From contig NZ_CP040753.1 of NCBI RefSeq assembly GCF_006064855.1, forward strand, positions 806,001-870,000: a DNA stretch of 64,000 nt, given 5' to 3'. The notes under the pieces were generated by a model that saw only the letters and a list, made by a program, of their open reading frames with translations, did not search any database and was not told the origin of the DNA. A program made the position numbers and the translations under genes. This DNA comes from Sulfitobacter sp. BSw21498. Lineage in GTDB: Bacteria > Pseudomonadota > Alphaproteobacteria > Rhodobacterales > Rhodobacteraceae. Shown piece by piece: positions 47,147 through 55,116 of the stretch. How positions within the stretch are numbered: the stretch's first letter is position 1; the number at the start of each line of letters is the position of its first letter.

Positions 47147-47989
47147 TTACAAGTCCTGACTGGGTTGCATATTGCCCAGCCGTTGCGCGACCTGTTCGTA
47201 CCTGTTCGCCATGATTTCAAACTGCACAGCATTCATCAGCGCATAAACTTCCTGCATCTGTGGGTCTTCAAGGGCTTTTGCATAGGCCAGCACCTCTTCA
47301 TCCGAAAATGCCTGATAGGTATAGGCCGCCCCCGCCAACGCATTCTCATTGATAGAGGCACGCATCTCGGGTTCCTGCGCGCGCATCGCTTCGCGCAGGT
47401 CAGGCTCTTCCATCTGTAGGTCGATAACCCCCGCGCCGGCCGCTGCCATCAGGAATCTGACCTGCACTTCTTGGAGTGCCCTTATGGAGCTTTCCTCCAC
47501 ATCGCTGGCACCATTCAGGCGCGACAATAATTCAACACGCGGAGAATTAATCCCGCGCAATCCATTCAGAATCGCATCGCCCGCTTCGGACTTCGCAGCA
47601 TCGTCTTCCTCCATATGAGAGGCGTTTTCAGCCGCGACCAACCGCTTCCCCAGATCGGTAGCATAGAAGTTGGACGCGTGGTCCAGTGCCTCATCGCTCA
47701 AAGCCTGTGCAAGTATGCCCGCCCCCATATCAAGCATCAAATCCGTCTCAAAAACCTCGCGTACCAATCGTGACCATTCAGAGCCAAAGGCATCCGCATT
47801 GATACCCAGCATCTGTGGCGCGGAATCAGCAGACAGCCGGATGCTTTCAAGCGCGACGTCAAACCCGGTAACTTCCAGAAATGCATCGACCCTTTCCCTG
47901 TCGGCAGCCCGCGCCATCGGTGCAATCACGGCGATCATGACCGCTAATCCAAAACATAAAGTTAACGGTAAACGGGTCAGTCGGCGCAT
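47147..47989 (-). CDS. DUF2059 domain secreted protein (copy 1)
   Basis: A 280-residue protein with a signal peptide (to about residue 28, APMARAA) and a helical DUF2059-like body. It shares with the downstream gene the sequence plan of two helical repeats (YATDLGKRLVAAENASHM in the first half, FSDEEVLAYAKALEDPQMQEVYALM in the second). Sequence identity between the two is low, so duplication is old. No function is known. The divergent tRNA-Ser gene is upstream. Confidence 0.75.
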   Translation of the reverse strand: MRRLTRLPLTLCFGLAVMIAVIAPMARAADRERVDAFLEVTGFDVALESIRLSADSAPQMLGINADAFGSEWSRLVREVFETDLMLDMGAGILAQALSDEALDHASNFYATDLGKRLVAAENASHMEEDDAAKSEAGDAILNGLRGINSPRVELLSRLNGASDVEESSIRALQEVQVRFLMAAAGAGVIDLQMEEPDLREAMRAQEPEMRASINENALAGAAYTYQAFSDEEVLAYAKALEDPQMQEVYALMNAVQFEIMANRYEQVAQRLGNMQPSQDL

Positions 47990-48135
47990 CGCGGTATTCC
48001 TTTGAGGTTATTCCACCCAAGACCTTAGGCAAAATTGATCTGTCAGCAATGAAATTCCCCGTGTCCGCGAAAACTGGCCTAGCCCCCCTTGCCACCCCGT
48101 AAAATCCATCCTAAACGGACGCACCACACCGATGC

Positions 48136-48225
48136 GGAGAGGTGCCGGAGTGGTCGAACGGGGCGGTCTCGAAAACCGTTGAGCCTTCACGGGTTCCCAG
48201 GGTTCGAATCCCTGTCTCTCCGCCA
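48136..48225 (+). tRNA. tRNA-Ser (anticodon CGA)
   Basis: Class II cloverleaf: acceptor GGAGAGG pairs with TCTCTCC, discriminator G at 48222, and CCA encoded at 48223-48225. The anticodon stem GCGGT/ACCGT encloses loop CTCGAAA, giving anticodon CGA at 48170-48172 (codon UCG). The long variable arm and T arm CAGGG-TTCGAAT-CCCTG match serine tRNAs, and the acceptor and T arms are nearly the same as in the tRNA-Ser(GGA) gene at 5.1 kb. Confidence 0.97.
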
Positions 48226-48397
48226 TTCATCTACACTCGCAGGGTCCCGCAGTCGGCCTATGCCGGCAGACCAGTTTCTGTGTTTAATGAGCAGTGCACC
48301 GAAACATTCACCTCGAACCGGCAGATGCAAAACGTAGCTTAACTGAGCCGGACTCTGCCTAGCAATCGCGGCTTGTCACCTGCATTAAAACGAACCT

Positions 48398-49177
48398 TTA
48401 GGTCACGCGGCGCAGGAACGATTGGGTGCGCGGATCTTTCGGCGCGTCAATGAGCTCCGCCGGCGTGCCTTGTTCGACGATGCGGCCTTCGTCCATGAAT
48501 ATGATCCGGTCGGCGATCTCGCGTGCGAACTGGATTTCGTGTGTAACAATCAGCATGGTCTGGCGTTTTTCGGCCACGCGGCGCATCAGGTCCAGCACTT
48601 CGCCGACCCACTCTGGATCCAGCGCAGATGTCGGTTCGTCAAATAGCATCAGGTCTGCATCCAGCGCCATTGCGCGGCCGATACCCACGCGTTGCTGTTG
48701 GCCACCGGACAGGGCGGCCGGATAGCTGTCAGCTTTCTCGGATAGGCCGGTTTCGCGCAGTGTCGCGTCGGCTCGCGCGTTAGCGTCAGCCTTGCTGTAG
48801 CCTTGCACGGTGATCAACGCTTGGGTGATATTTTCGCGTGCGGTCTTGTTGGCGAACAGGGCATAGTTCTGGAATACGAAAGAAGTCCGCCGGCGCAGCG
48901 CTAGAATGTCGGGGCGTTTCGCGGTTGCGGCATCGACGGACATATCGCCGATGCGGATAACGCCCGCGTCGGGTGCATCAAGAAAGTTCAGGCAGCGCAA
49001 CAAGGTAGATTTTCCCGTGCCCGACGGGCCGATGATCACCACCCGTTCCCCTTGGGCGATATCAAGCGAGATGTCTTTCAACACGGTGGTGCTGCCGAAT
49101 GATTTGCTCAGGCCCGCGATGGTTATTCCGTCGCCTGTCGCCCTGCCCGTCTCTGGAATATTCATTGTCTTCGTCAT
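48398..49177 (-). CDS. Polar amino-acid ABC transporter ATP-binding protein
   Basis: A 259-residue GlnQ/HisP-type ATPase: Walker A GPSGTGKST, signature [16 protein letters not shown], Walker B LMLFDEPTSALDPE, and switch VTHEIQFAREIADRI. It is third in a binding protein-permease-ATPase operon and overlaps the permease gene by four bases. Confidence 0.93.
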   Translation of the reverse strand: MTKTMNIPETGRATGDGITIAGLSKSFGSTTVLKDISLDIAQGERVVIIGPSGTGKSTLLRCLNFLDAPDAGVIRIGDMSVDAATAKRPDILALRRRTSFVFQNYALFANKTARENITQALITVQGYSKADANARADATLRETGLSEKADSYPAALSGGQQQRVGIGRAMALDADLMLFDEPTSALDPEWVGEVLDLMRRVAEKRQTMLIVTHEIQFAREIADRIIFMDEGRIVEQGTPAELIDAPKDPRTQSFLRRVT

Positions 49178-49848
49178 CGCGCATGCGCCTTGTTCAAATA
49201 GACCTCTAAGTGACGCTGCGCAAAGGCCAGCGTTTCGACTAACACCCAGTAGATCGCGGCGACAACGAGGAAGGCTTCGAAGTACAAGAAGCTGCCGGCT
49301 GCTTCTTTCTGGGTCGCACCCATCAGCTCTGTCACGCCAAGGGTGAAGGCCAGCGAGGTCCCTTTAATCATATCGATAAAGTAGTTCACGAGCGTCGGCG
49401 CGGCGACGCGTGATGCCTGTGGTAGAATGATCTGTCGCATCATCTGAACTTGGGTCATCCCAACCGCTTGCGCGGCTTCCCACTGGCTGCGGTCCACGCC
49501 CAGAATAGCGGCACGGATGCTTTCGGCCATATAGGCCGAGAAATGCAGTGTTAGCCCCATGATCGTCGCGGTGACGCCGTCAATATTCCCCAGAAAGCCC
49601 AGGACTTGCGGCAAGCCGTAATAAAATAGAAACAACTGCACCAATAACGGCGTGCCGCGAAAAAAGCTGATGAACAGCCGCACAAAGACGTCGAGGACCG
49701 GAATCCGGAACACCCGCTCTACCGCGAGCGCAGAGGCCAGCACCAATGCGCAGACCATGCCGATAAACGCCATAAAAAGCGTCAGCGGGACATAGCCCAG
49801 CAACACGGGCAGCAAGCCCCACATGTATTCGAAATCCAGCCCTCGCAT
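49174..49848 (-). CDS. Polar amino-acid ABC transporter permease
   Basis: A 224-residue HisM/GlnP-type permease. The N-terminal GLLPVLLGYVPLTLFMAFIGM, the FRGTPLLVQLFLFYYGLPQ segment and the coupling loop SQWEAAQAVGMTQVQMMRQIILPQA are typical. Only one permease gene is present, so the channel is probably a homodimer. Confidence 0.93.
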   Translation of the reverse strand: MRGLDFEYMWGLLPVLLGYVPLTLFMAFIGMVCALVLASALAVERVFRIPVLDVFVRLFISFFRGTPLLVQLFLFYYGLPQVLGFLGNIDGVTATIMGLTLHFSAYMAESIRAAILGVDRSQWEAAQAVGMTQVQMMRQIILPQASRVAAPTLVNYFIDMIKGTSLAFTLGVTELMGATQKEAAGSFLYFEAFLVVAAIYWVLVETLAFAQRHLEVYLNKAHAR

Positions 49849-49854
49849 CTTGGC

Positions 49855-50607
49855 TTACTCGGCTGTCGTGATGTCAGAGCCGAACCACTTTTCCGAAATC
49901 TCGGTCAGGGTGCCGTCTTCTTTCAACTTGGTGATTGCTACGTCGAACCGGTCGCGCAGGGCTTTGCCTTCGTCGTCGTTGCGGAACGGCAGCGCATTTC
50001 GGATTTCGCTAAAAGGCTTGCCAGCCAGCGCCAGCGGCAGCGGGCTTTCAGCAATCAGCTGGCCGGACGAGACGCGGTCCATGACAAAGGCATCCACCCG
50101 ACCAAGCGCTGTGTCCTGAGCGATGTTGCTTTCATAGGTGCGAATGTCGATCTCGCCCGCATTTGGCAGTTCGTTCAACAACTCCTCAAAGTTGGAGCCG
50201 AGGTTGACCGCAACGGTTTTCCCGCTCAGGTCTTCAACGCTGCCGATGGTGTCTTCGTTGCCAGCCTTAACCACGATCTGCGCCCCGTCAAAGACGTAAG
50301 GCTGCGAAAAGGCGAATTTCGCCTCGCGCTCGGGGGTGATGGTGATCTGGTTGGCGATGGTGTCGATCCGGTTGGATTCCAACGCGCCGATCAGACCGGA
50401 AAACGACATAGTGACGAAATTGACCTCGTCGCCGGTTTCCTTGGCTACAGCGTTGATGAAATCGACCTCGAACCCCTGCAGCTCGTCGAGCTTCACAAAG
50501 GTAAAGGGAAAGTACCCGCCCGACATGCCGACATTCAGCGTCTCTGCCTGAGCAGCACTGACGCCGGTAGCAAGGGCGATTGCGGTGAGTGTGGCGTGTT
50601 TGATCAT
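49855..50607 (-). CDS. Polar amino-acid ABC transporter substrate-binding protein
   Basis: A 250-residue SBP_bac_3 protein with signal peptide ending SAAQA-ETL. The ligand-binding strand GYFPFTFVKLDELQGFEVDFINAVAKE and the arginine-containing TITPEREAKFAFSQPY (binding the substrate carboxylate) are present. The overall pattern is closest to cystine/polar amino-acid receptors. It is the first gene of its operon; its leader contains a hairpin with a CTCCTC loop just before the ribosome site. Confidence 0.92.
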   Translation of the reverse strand: MIKHATLTAIALATGVSAAQAETLNVGMSGGYFPFTFVKLDELQGFEVDFINAVAKETGDEVNFVTMSFSGLIGALESNRIDTIANQITITPEREAKFAFSQPYVFDGAQIVVKAGNEDTIGSVEDLSGKTVAVNLGSNFEELLNELPNAGEIDIRTYESNIAQDTALGRVDAFVMDRVSSGQLIAESPLPLALAGKPFSEIRNALPFRNDDEGKALRDRFDVAITKLKEDGTLTEISEKWFGSDITTAE

Positions 50608-50617
50608 GATATTCTCC

Positions 50618-50640
50618 GTTACTTCTGATGAGGAGGTAAC
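50618..50640 (-). promoter_or_regulatory. Leader hairpin with anti-Shine-Dalgarno loop before the binding-protein gene
   Basis: On the minus strand GTTAC / GTAAC pair around a 13-base loop starting CTCCTC. It ends only one to two bases before the GGAGA ribosome site of the substrate-binding protein gene. The loop could pair with that site or with another mRNA. The same DNA read on the plus strand gives a strong ribosome site for a short open frame (50641). Confidence 0.35.
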
Positions 50641-50733
50641 ATGACGCAGCCGCGCTTCAATGGTGCTGCGGCAAGCAAGTCCGCGATAGTATCATTCATC
50701 CTTGGTCAGGAATATAATTCTGGCAAGGGGTGA
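50641..50733 (+). CDS. Possible 30-residue small protein
   Basis: ATG 50641 follows AGGAGG by four bases, an ideal ribosome-binding sequence, and opens a frame of 30 codons to TGA 50733. The product is polar with a short hydrophobic patch (SAIVSFIL) and is not recognised. No promoter was identified. The AGGAGG may instead be the complement of a leader hairpin on the other strand, so this is tentative. Confidence 0.3.
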   Translation: MTQPRFNGAAASKSAIVSFILGQEYNSGKG

Positions 50734-50859
50734 GATTGCAAAACGCTATTTTGGGGGGCGCAGCGGCGGACGGGGTTTTCGGGGACGATATCGGGTCAAA
50801 CGACAGCCGATATGGGGAATTACCGGTGCCAAGAATCACCCCGTAAACATTTGATCAGA
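50734..50859. other. Gene-free stretch upstream of the ABC transporter operon
   Basis: About 125 bases with no supported gene. It includes a G-rich segment (around 50745-50780) and precedes the terminator of the opposite-strand DUF1127 operon. I see no clear promoter or operator. Confidence 0.4.
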
Positions 50860-50899
50860 CAAAATAAAACCGCCGCAAAGTGGGAGGACTTTGCGGCGG
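50860..50899 (-). terminator. Terminator of the DUF1127 operon with UCCUCCC loop
   Basis: Perfect 11-pair stem CCGCCGCAAAG / CTTTGCGGCGG on the minus strand (50899 down to 50870) around the loop TCCTCCCA, then TTTTATTTTG. The loop is a full anti-Shine-Dalgarno sequence, displayed at the 3' end of the DUF1127 mRNA. In Rhodobacter, DUF1127 transcripts give rise to CcsR RNAs with CCUCCUCCC loops, so a processed 3'-UTR RNA is plausible here. Confidence 0.85.
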
Positions 50900-50928
50900 G
50901 AAAATTCTTGTGGCTTTAGACGAACGGT

Positions 50929-51147
50929 TTAGCGCAGGGCAACCGCTTGCGATGCAATATTGCGGATCTCGCCGCGTGCAACACCGATATCTGCCAAGTC
51001 TCGGTCATTCATCGCCGACAGTTCGCGGAAGGTCTGGCGTTTGGCGCGTTGATCGGCGCTGTAGGCGCGGAATGCGTTCAACGACATGCGCAGCTTGGGC
51101 ATCAGACCCGCAACGGGTGCGGCGGTATATGTGGAAGTATAGCTCAT
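50929..51147 (-). CDS. DUF1127 small protein (72 residues)
   Basis: A small basic protein with the C-terminal DUF1127/YjiS motif (RQTFRELSAMNDRDLADIGVARGEI, about 42-66), preceded by an alanine/arginine helix. Proteins of this kind are arginine-rich, stress-inducible and implicated in RNA binding and post-transcriptional control in alphaproteobacteria. ATG 51147 follows AAAGAAAGAAT. It is the second gene after a 55-residue open frame, and its mRNA ends in a hairpin with an anti-Shine-Dalgarno loop. Confidence 0.88.
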   Translation of the reverse strand: MSYTSTYTAAPVAGLMPKLRMSLNAFRAYSADQRAKRQTFRELSAMNDRDLADIGVARGEIRNIASQAVALR

Positions 51148-51230
51148 TTTCTATTCTTTCTTTCACGTCTATGCGGCGGCCTATCCACCGCATTCGGTTT
51201 GGTATGTTCCGTCAGCGAAGCGCTGGCGGT

Positions 51231-51398
51231 TTAGGCTGCAACCGTGCCGCGGGGTGCGGTGCGGAACAGGCCGGTAAACTTACGCGAAGCTTTGGCGACT
51301 GCGGCAGAGATATAGGCACTACGCAATGCATTGGCTTCGGCAAGCAGGCGGTCGACTTCGACCGGTGTGGCGGTTTTGTATGTAGCTTCGGTTTTCAT
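51231..51398 (-). CDS. 55-residue small protein upstream of DUF1127
   Basis: Short alanine- and arginine-containing protein with a central helix (VDRLLAEANALRSAYISAAVAKASRKF), similar in shape to the N-terminal part of DUF1127-type proteins but lacking their terminal motif. ATG 51398 has a GGAAAG site ten bases upstream; ATG 51413 in frame would add five residues. It lies 83 bases before the DUF1127 gene on the same strand. Existence is supported by position and ribosome site, not by a recognised family. Confidence 0.65.
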   Translation of the reverse strand: MKTEATYKTATPVEVDRLLAEANALRSAYISAAVAKASRKFTGLFRTAPRGTVAA

Positions 51399-51638
51399 TT
51401 TCCAGCTTTCCATTTCAGGGCTTCGTTGCCCGTGATCGTCATATGTGGGCGGTGCAGCAAAGGTGCAAACCATAGTCGATATGCGAAAAACGCATGGCTT
51501 AAATGGCACAGTTTTACCCCATAACGGCCCATATCCGGCCTTTGTATCGGCAGTTTTGACCTTCACACTGAACAATAGGGCCGCCCGAACGTTGGTAGCC
51601 CCTGAAACGGAGAGACCAACACAAACCGGAGAAGACCC

Positions 51639-51737
51639 ATGACCAAGCAACCGAACCAGCCGCAGCAATCCGCCCCACCCATGCCCGCGCAGGAAAAACC
51701 CCAGCCGGTGATATTTACGGATTATGCCAGCATCTGA
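51639..51737 (+). CDS. Possible 32-residue proline/glutamine-rich small protein
   Basis: ATG 51639 follows GGAGAAGACCC and opens 32 codons. The product is rich in Pro and Gln in its first 24 residues and ends VIFTDYASI. It is not recognised. Its stop lies 38 bases before the TfoX_C gene, so it may be a leader gene of that unit. Confidence is limited by its size. Confidence 0.4.
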   Translation: MTKQPNQPQQSAPPMPAQEKPQPVIFTDYASI

Positions 51738-51775
51738 AAGTGACATAGCGCAGCCTACGGTATAGGTAGTCGGGT

Positions 51776-52102
51776 ATGACTGACCCTGTTTCCTCAATCC
51801 GTAATCTTGGCCCCGCGTTCGAGCAAAGCTGCGCCAAAGCTGGCATTCATTCTGCCGAAGCCTTGCGTGATCTTGGCGCCGATGCGGCCTACGCGCGTTT
51901 ACTGCAAAATGGGCAACGTCCGCACTTCATCGGGTATTATGTCTTGGTCATGGGGCTGCAAGGCCGCCCATGGAATGATTGCAAAGGCGAAGAAAAGAAG
52001 GCGCTGCGCGTCAAATTCGACGCGATCAAGGCCCGCGCGCACGATCCGGTCCAGTCAGAGTTCGAGCGGATGATGAACCTCATCGGTGTCCGAGAAGCGT
52101 GA
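51776..52102 (+). CDS. TfoX C-terminal domain protein
   Basis: A 108-residue protein matching only the C-terminal TfoX/Sxy domain (helix-hairpin-helix-like, NLGPAFEQSCAKAGIHSAEALRDLGADAAY). The N-terminal TfoX domain is absent. In Haemophilus and Vibrio full-length TfoX promotes competence; solitary C-domains in alphaproteobacteria have no proven role, so competence should not be inferred. It is followed after 78 bases by the DUF4112 gene. Confidence 0.85.
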   Translation: MTDPVSSIRNLGPAFEQSCAKAGIHSAEALRDLGADAAYARLLQNGQRPHFIGYYVLVMGLQGRPWNDCKGEEKKALRVKFDAIKARAHDPVQSEFERMMNLIGVREA

Positions 52103-52180
52103 GCTTGATCTCTTAGTCGGAACGTCCCCGCCCTCACCGGCGTTATACTGCAGAGTACCCCCAACAGGACACCCTGCCCC

Positions 52181-52597
52181 ATGCCCCATTCCCCTGATGT
52201 TCAGCACGATCTTGATCGCCTGCGCGGTCTTGCCCGCACGATGGACAGCGCGTTGCGCGTGCCATTGTTGGGCATCCGGTTGGGCTGGGACAGTATCCTT
52301 GGCCTGATCCCCGGCGTGGGCGATGTTCTGGCGCTGGCACCAGCGGGCTATATCGTCAAAGAGGCGCATCGCATGGGCGCAAGCAGATCGGTCTTGGCAC
52401 GCATGGGCGCGAACGTCGGCATCGACCTTGCGATCGGTGCAATCCCCTTGATCGGTGATATCTTTGACATCGGTTGGAAGGCAAACACGCGTAACGTCGA
52501 TCTTTTGCACCGTCACCTTGAGGAAACGGCCCCGATGAAAACGGTCAGCCCTGTCGATGGCGCGCTGTCGTCCCATCACCCGACCCTTAAAGGCTAA
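52181..52597 (+). CDS. DUF4112 domain membrane protein
   Basis: A 138-residue protein of the DUF4112 family with two hydrophobic segments flanked by GxxPxxGD loops (LGWDSILGLIPGVGDVLAL and DLAIGAIPLIGDIFDIGWKAN), the diagnostic repeated motif. A cytosolic N-terminal helix precedes them. Function is unknown. Confidence 0.87.
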   Translation: MPHSPDVQHDLDRLRGLARTMDSALRVPLLGIRLGWDSILGLIPGVGDVLALAPAGYIVKEAHRMGASRSVLARMGANVGIDLAIGAIPLIGDIFDIGWKANTRNVDLLHRHLEETAPMKTVSPVDGALSSHHPTLKG

Positions 52598-52614
52598 TGC
52601 CAATCACGCCGCAT

Positions 52615-52647
52615 AAAAAAGGGGCCGCAGTTTCCTGCGACCCCTTT
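52615..52647 (-). terminator. Intrinsic terminator of ndk
   Basis: On the minus strand AAGGGGTCGCAG / CTGCGGCCCCTT (12 pairs with one U-G), loop GAAA, then a run of six T. It also sits just after the DUF4112 stop on the other strand. Confidence 0.85.
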
Positions 52648-52670
52648 CATCGGTCTAAACCCGTTAAGGC

Positions 52671-53093
52671 TTAGCCAACCAGTTCCAGACCGGAGAAGAA
52701 ATACGCGATTTCTACTGCGGCTGTTTCTGGAGCATCGGACCCGTGAACGGAGTTCTCGCCAACGGATTCAGCGAATTCTGCGCGGATGGTGCCAGCTGCG
52801 GCGTCGGCTGGGTTTGTTGCGCCCATAACTTCGCGGTTTTTCGCGATGGCGCCTTCACCTTCAAGAACCTGAACGATAACCGGCTCGGATGCCATGAATT
52901 CGCACAGTTCGTCATAGAAAGGACGCTCGGCGTGTACAGCATAGAAGACGCCCGCTTGGGCCTTGGTCATGTGAATACGCTTTTGTGCGACGATGCGCAG
53001 GCCGGCTTCTTCGAATTTGGCGTTGATTTTGCCGGTCAGGTTGCGGCGTGTTGCATCTGGTTTGATGATCGAGAATGTGCGCTCAAGGGCCAT
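52671..53093 (-). CDS. ndk: Nucleoside diphosphate kinase
   Basis: Transfers the gamma-phosphate between nucleoside di- and triphosphates through a phosphohistidine. It is 140 residues, with the active-site H117 in [11 protein letters not shown] and the usual [14 protein letters not shown] start. The gene is monocistronic, with its own terminator. Confidence 0.97.
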   Translation of the reverse strand: MALERTFSIIKPDATRRNLTGKINAKFEEAGLRIVAQKRIHMTKAQAGVFYAVHAERPFYDELCEFMASEPVIVQVLEGEGAIAKNREVMGATNPADAAAGTIRAEFAESVGENSVHGSDAPETAAVEIAYFFSGLELVG

Positions 53094-53197
53094 GATAGCT
53101 CTCCTAGGTGGGGTTGATTTGGCCGCTCCCTAGCATGGGTCATCCCCCGTGAAAAGCCGCGATTGACGCGGGGCCAGACATGGTCCACACCGCGTCC

Positions 53198-55060
53198 ATG
53201 TTAAGCATTTCAGAAATCAACTATTCCGTCGAAGGCCGTCCCTTGTTTGAGGAAGCCAGTGCGGTCATCCCCGAAGGCCACAAAGTGGGCCTCGTCGGGC
53301 AAAACGGTGCGGGTAAAACCACGCTTTTCAAAATCATTCGCGGAGAGCTGTCACTTGATGCAGGCGACATCAGCTTGCCCTCGCGTGCCAAGATCGGTGG
53401 CATCGCTCAAGAGGTGCCGTCGTCTGACGTGTCGCTGATTGAAACGGTTCTGGCCGCCGATGTGGAACGCGCCGCGCTGATGCGCGAGGCTGAGACAACG
53501 GACGACCCCGCGCGCATCGCCGAGGTGCAGACCCGTTTGGCCGATATCGACGCCTGGTCCGCCGAAGGCCGTGCCGCCGCGATCCTCAAAGGCCTCGGCT
53601 TTGACGATCATGACCAGCAGCAACCCTGCTCTGCCTATTCGGGCGGCTGGCGGATGCGCGTGGCACTTGCGGGGGTTCTGTTTGCGCAGCCCGATTTGCT
53701 GCTATTGGACGAACCGACCAACTACCTCGACCTCGAGGGTGCGCTATGGCTGGAAAACTACCTGTCGAAATACCCGCATACGGTGATCATCATCAGCCAC
53801 GACCGTGGTCTGCTGAACCGCGCCGTTGGTGGCATCCTGCACCTCGAAGACCGTAAGCTCACGTATTATCAGGGTAATTACGATCAATTCGCGAAAATGC
53901 GGGCCGAAAAGCGCGCACAACTGACCGCGCAGGCGAAAAAGCAGCAGGCGCATAAACAACACATGCAGGCGTTCGTTGACCGCTTTAAGGCCAAGGCGTC
54001 CAAGGCCAAACAGGCCCAATCGCGGATGAAGGCCATCGAAAAGATGGTGACGATCACGCCACCGGAAGAAGCCGCGCGCAAGGTCTTTACCTTCCCGCAA
54101 CCTGACGAGCTGTCGCCACCGATCATCAGCATTGAAAACGGGTCGACCGGATACACCGAAGGCCAGCCTGTGCTGTCGCGCCTGAATCTGCGGATCGACC
54201 AAGACGATCGTATCGCGTTGTTGGGTAAAAACGGTCAGGGTAAATCGACGCTGTCCAAGCTGCTGTCCAACCGTCTGGTGCTGTTTGATGGCAAGGCGAT
54301 CAACTCGAGCAAGCTGCGGATCGGTTTCTTTGCGCAGCACCAAGTGGATGAACTGGTCGTTCACGAAACGCCGCTTCAGCACATGATCAGCGCACGCCCC
54401 GGTGTGATGCAATCAAAGCTGCGGGCGCAGTTGGCCGGGTTTGGTCTGGGGCCGGATCAGGCCGATACCGAAGTCGGTCGCCTGTCGGGTGGGCAAAAGG
54501 CACGTCTGTCCCTGCTGCTGGCCACGCTGGATGCACCGCATCTGCTGATCCTCGATGAACCGACCAACCACCTTGATATCGAATCGCGCGAAGCGCTCGT
54601 CGAGGCACTGACGCGCTATTCTGGCGCTGTGATCCTTGTCAGCCACGACATGCACCTCTTGTCGATGGTGGCAGACCGTCTGTGGCTTGTGTCGAACGGC
54701 ACTGTTCAGCCCTATGAGGATGACCTCGAGGCGTATCGCAAGATGCTGCTGACCGTTGAAAAGCCTGTCAGTAAGAACGCCAAACAGGCCAAGGAAGCCC
54801 CTAAACCGAAACGCGCCAACCGCGAAGACATCCTTGCCCTGCGCTCGGAAGTACGTACGGCCGAGGCGCGGGTGACCAAGATCAACGATATGCGTGACAA
54901 ACTGGCTAAAAAGCTTGCGGACCCTGCCCTTTACGAAAAGGAAAAAGTCGGCGAACTTGAGGTTTGGAACAAGAAATACGCCGAAGTCATGGCCGCCCTT
55001 GAACGTGCAGAGGCGATCTGGATGGGCGCATTGGAAAAGCTGGAAACCGCGTCTGCCTGA
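53198..55060 (+). CDS. ABC-F family ATPase (Uup/YheS-like)
   Basis: A 620-residue soluble protein with two ABC ATPase domains and no membrane segments. The first has GQNGAGKTT and LLDEPTNYLD, the second GKNGQGKST and LILDEPTNHLD. Between them is the lysine-rich P-site tRNA interaction linker (about 230-295), and the C-terminal extension (about 520-610) is a coiled coil of the Uup type. ABC-F proteins act on the ribosomal E site or on stalled ribosomes. I start at ATG 53198 (MLSISEINYSVEGRPLFE); ATG 53180 would add six residues. Confidence 0.92.
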   Translation: MLSISEINYSVEGRPLFEEASAVIPEGHKVGLVGQNGAGKTTLFKIIRGELSLDAGDISLPSRAKIGGIAQEVPSSDVSLIETVLAADVERAALMREAETTDDPARIAEVQTRLADIDAWSAEGRAAAILKGLGFDDHDQQQPCSAYSGGWRMRVALAGVLFAQPDLLLLDEPTNYLDLEGALWLENYLSKYPHTVIIISHDRGLLNRAVGGILHLEDRKLTYYQGNYDQFAKMRAEKRAQLTAQAKKQQAHKQHMQAFVDRFKAKASKAKQAQSRMKAIEKMVTITPPEEAARKVFTFPQPDELSPPIISIENGSTGYTEGQPVLSRLNLRIDQDDRIALLGKNGQGKSTLSKLLSNRLVLFDGKAINSSKLRIGFFAQHQVDELVVHETPLQHMISARPGVMQSKLRAQLAGFGLGPDQADTEVGRLSGGQKARLSLLLATLDAPHLLILDEPTNHLDIESREALVEALTRYSGAVILVSHDMHLLSMVADRLWLVSNGTVQPYEDDLEAYRKMLLTVEKPVSKNAKQAKEAPKPKRANREDILALRSEVRTAEARVTKINDMRDKLAKKLADPALYEKEKVGELEVWNKKYAEVMAALERAEAIWMGALEKLETASA

Positions 55061-55116
55061 AGACACGGGGCCGGCACTAAAGGTATAAGGACGGGGGCTG
55101 GCCCCGGTGGCAGTTT

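Noticed and set aside
51776..52102. Evidence for natural competence from the TfoX-like gene
   Set aside because: Only the C-terminal domain is present and no competence machinery is in the window, so the inference is not justified.
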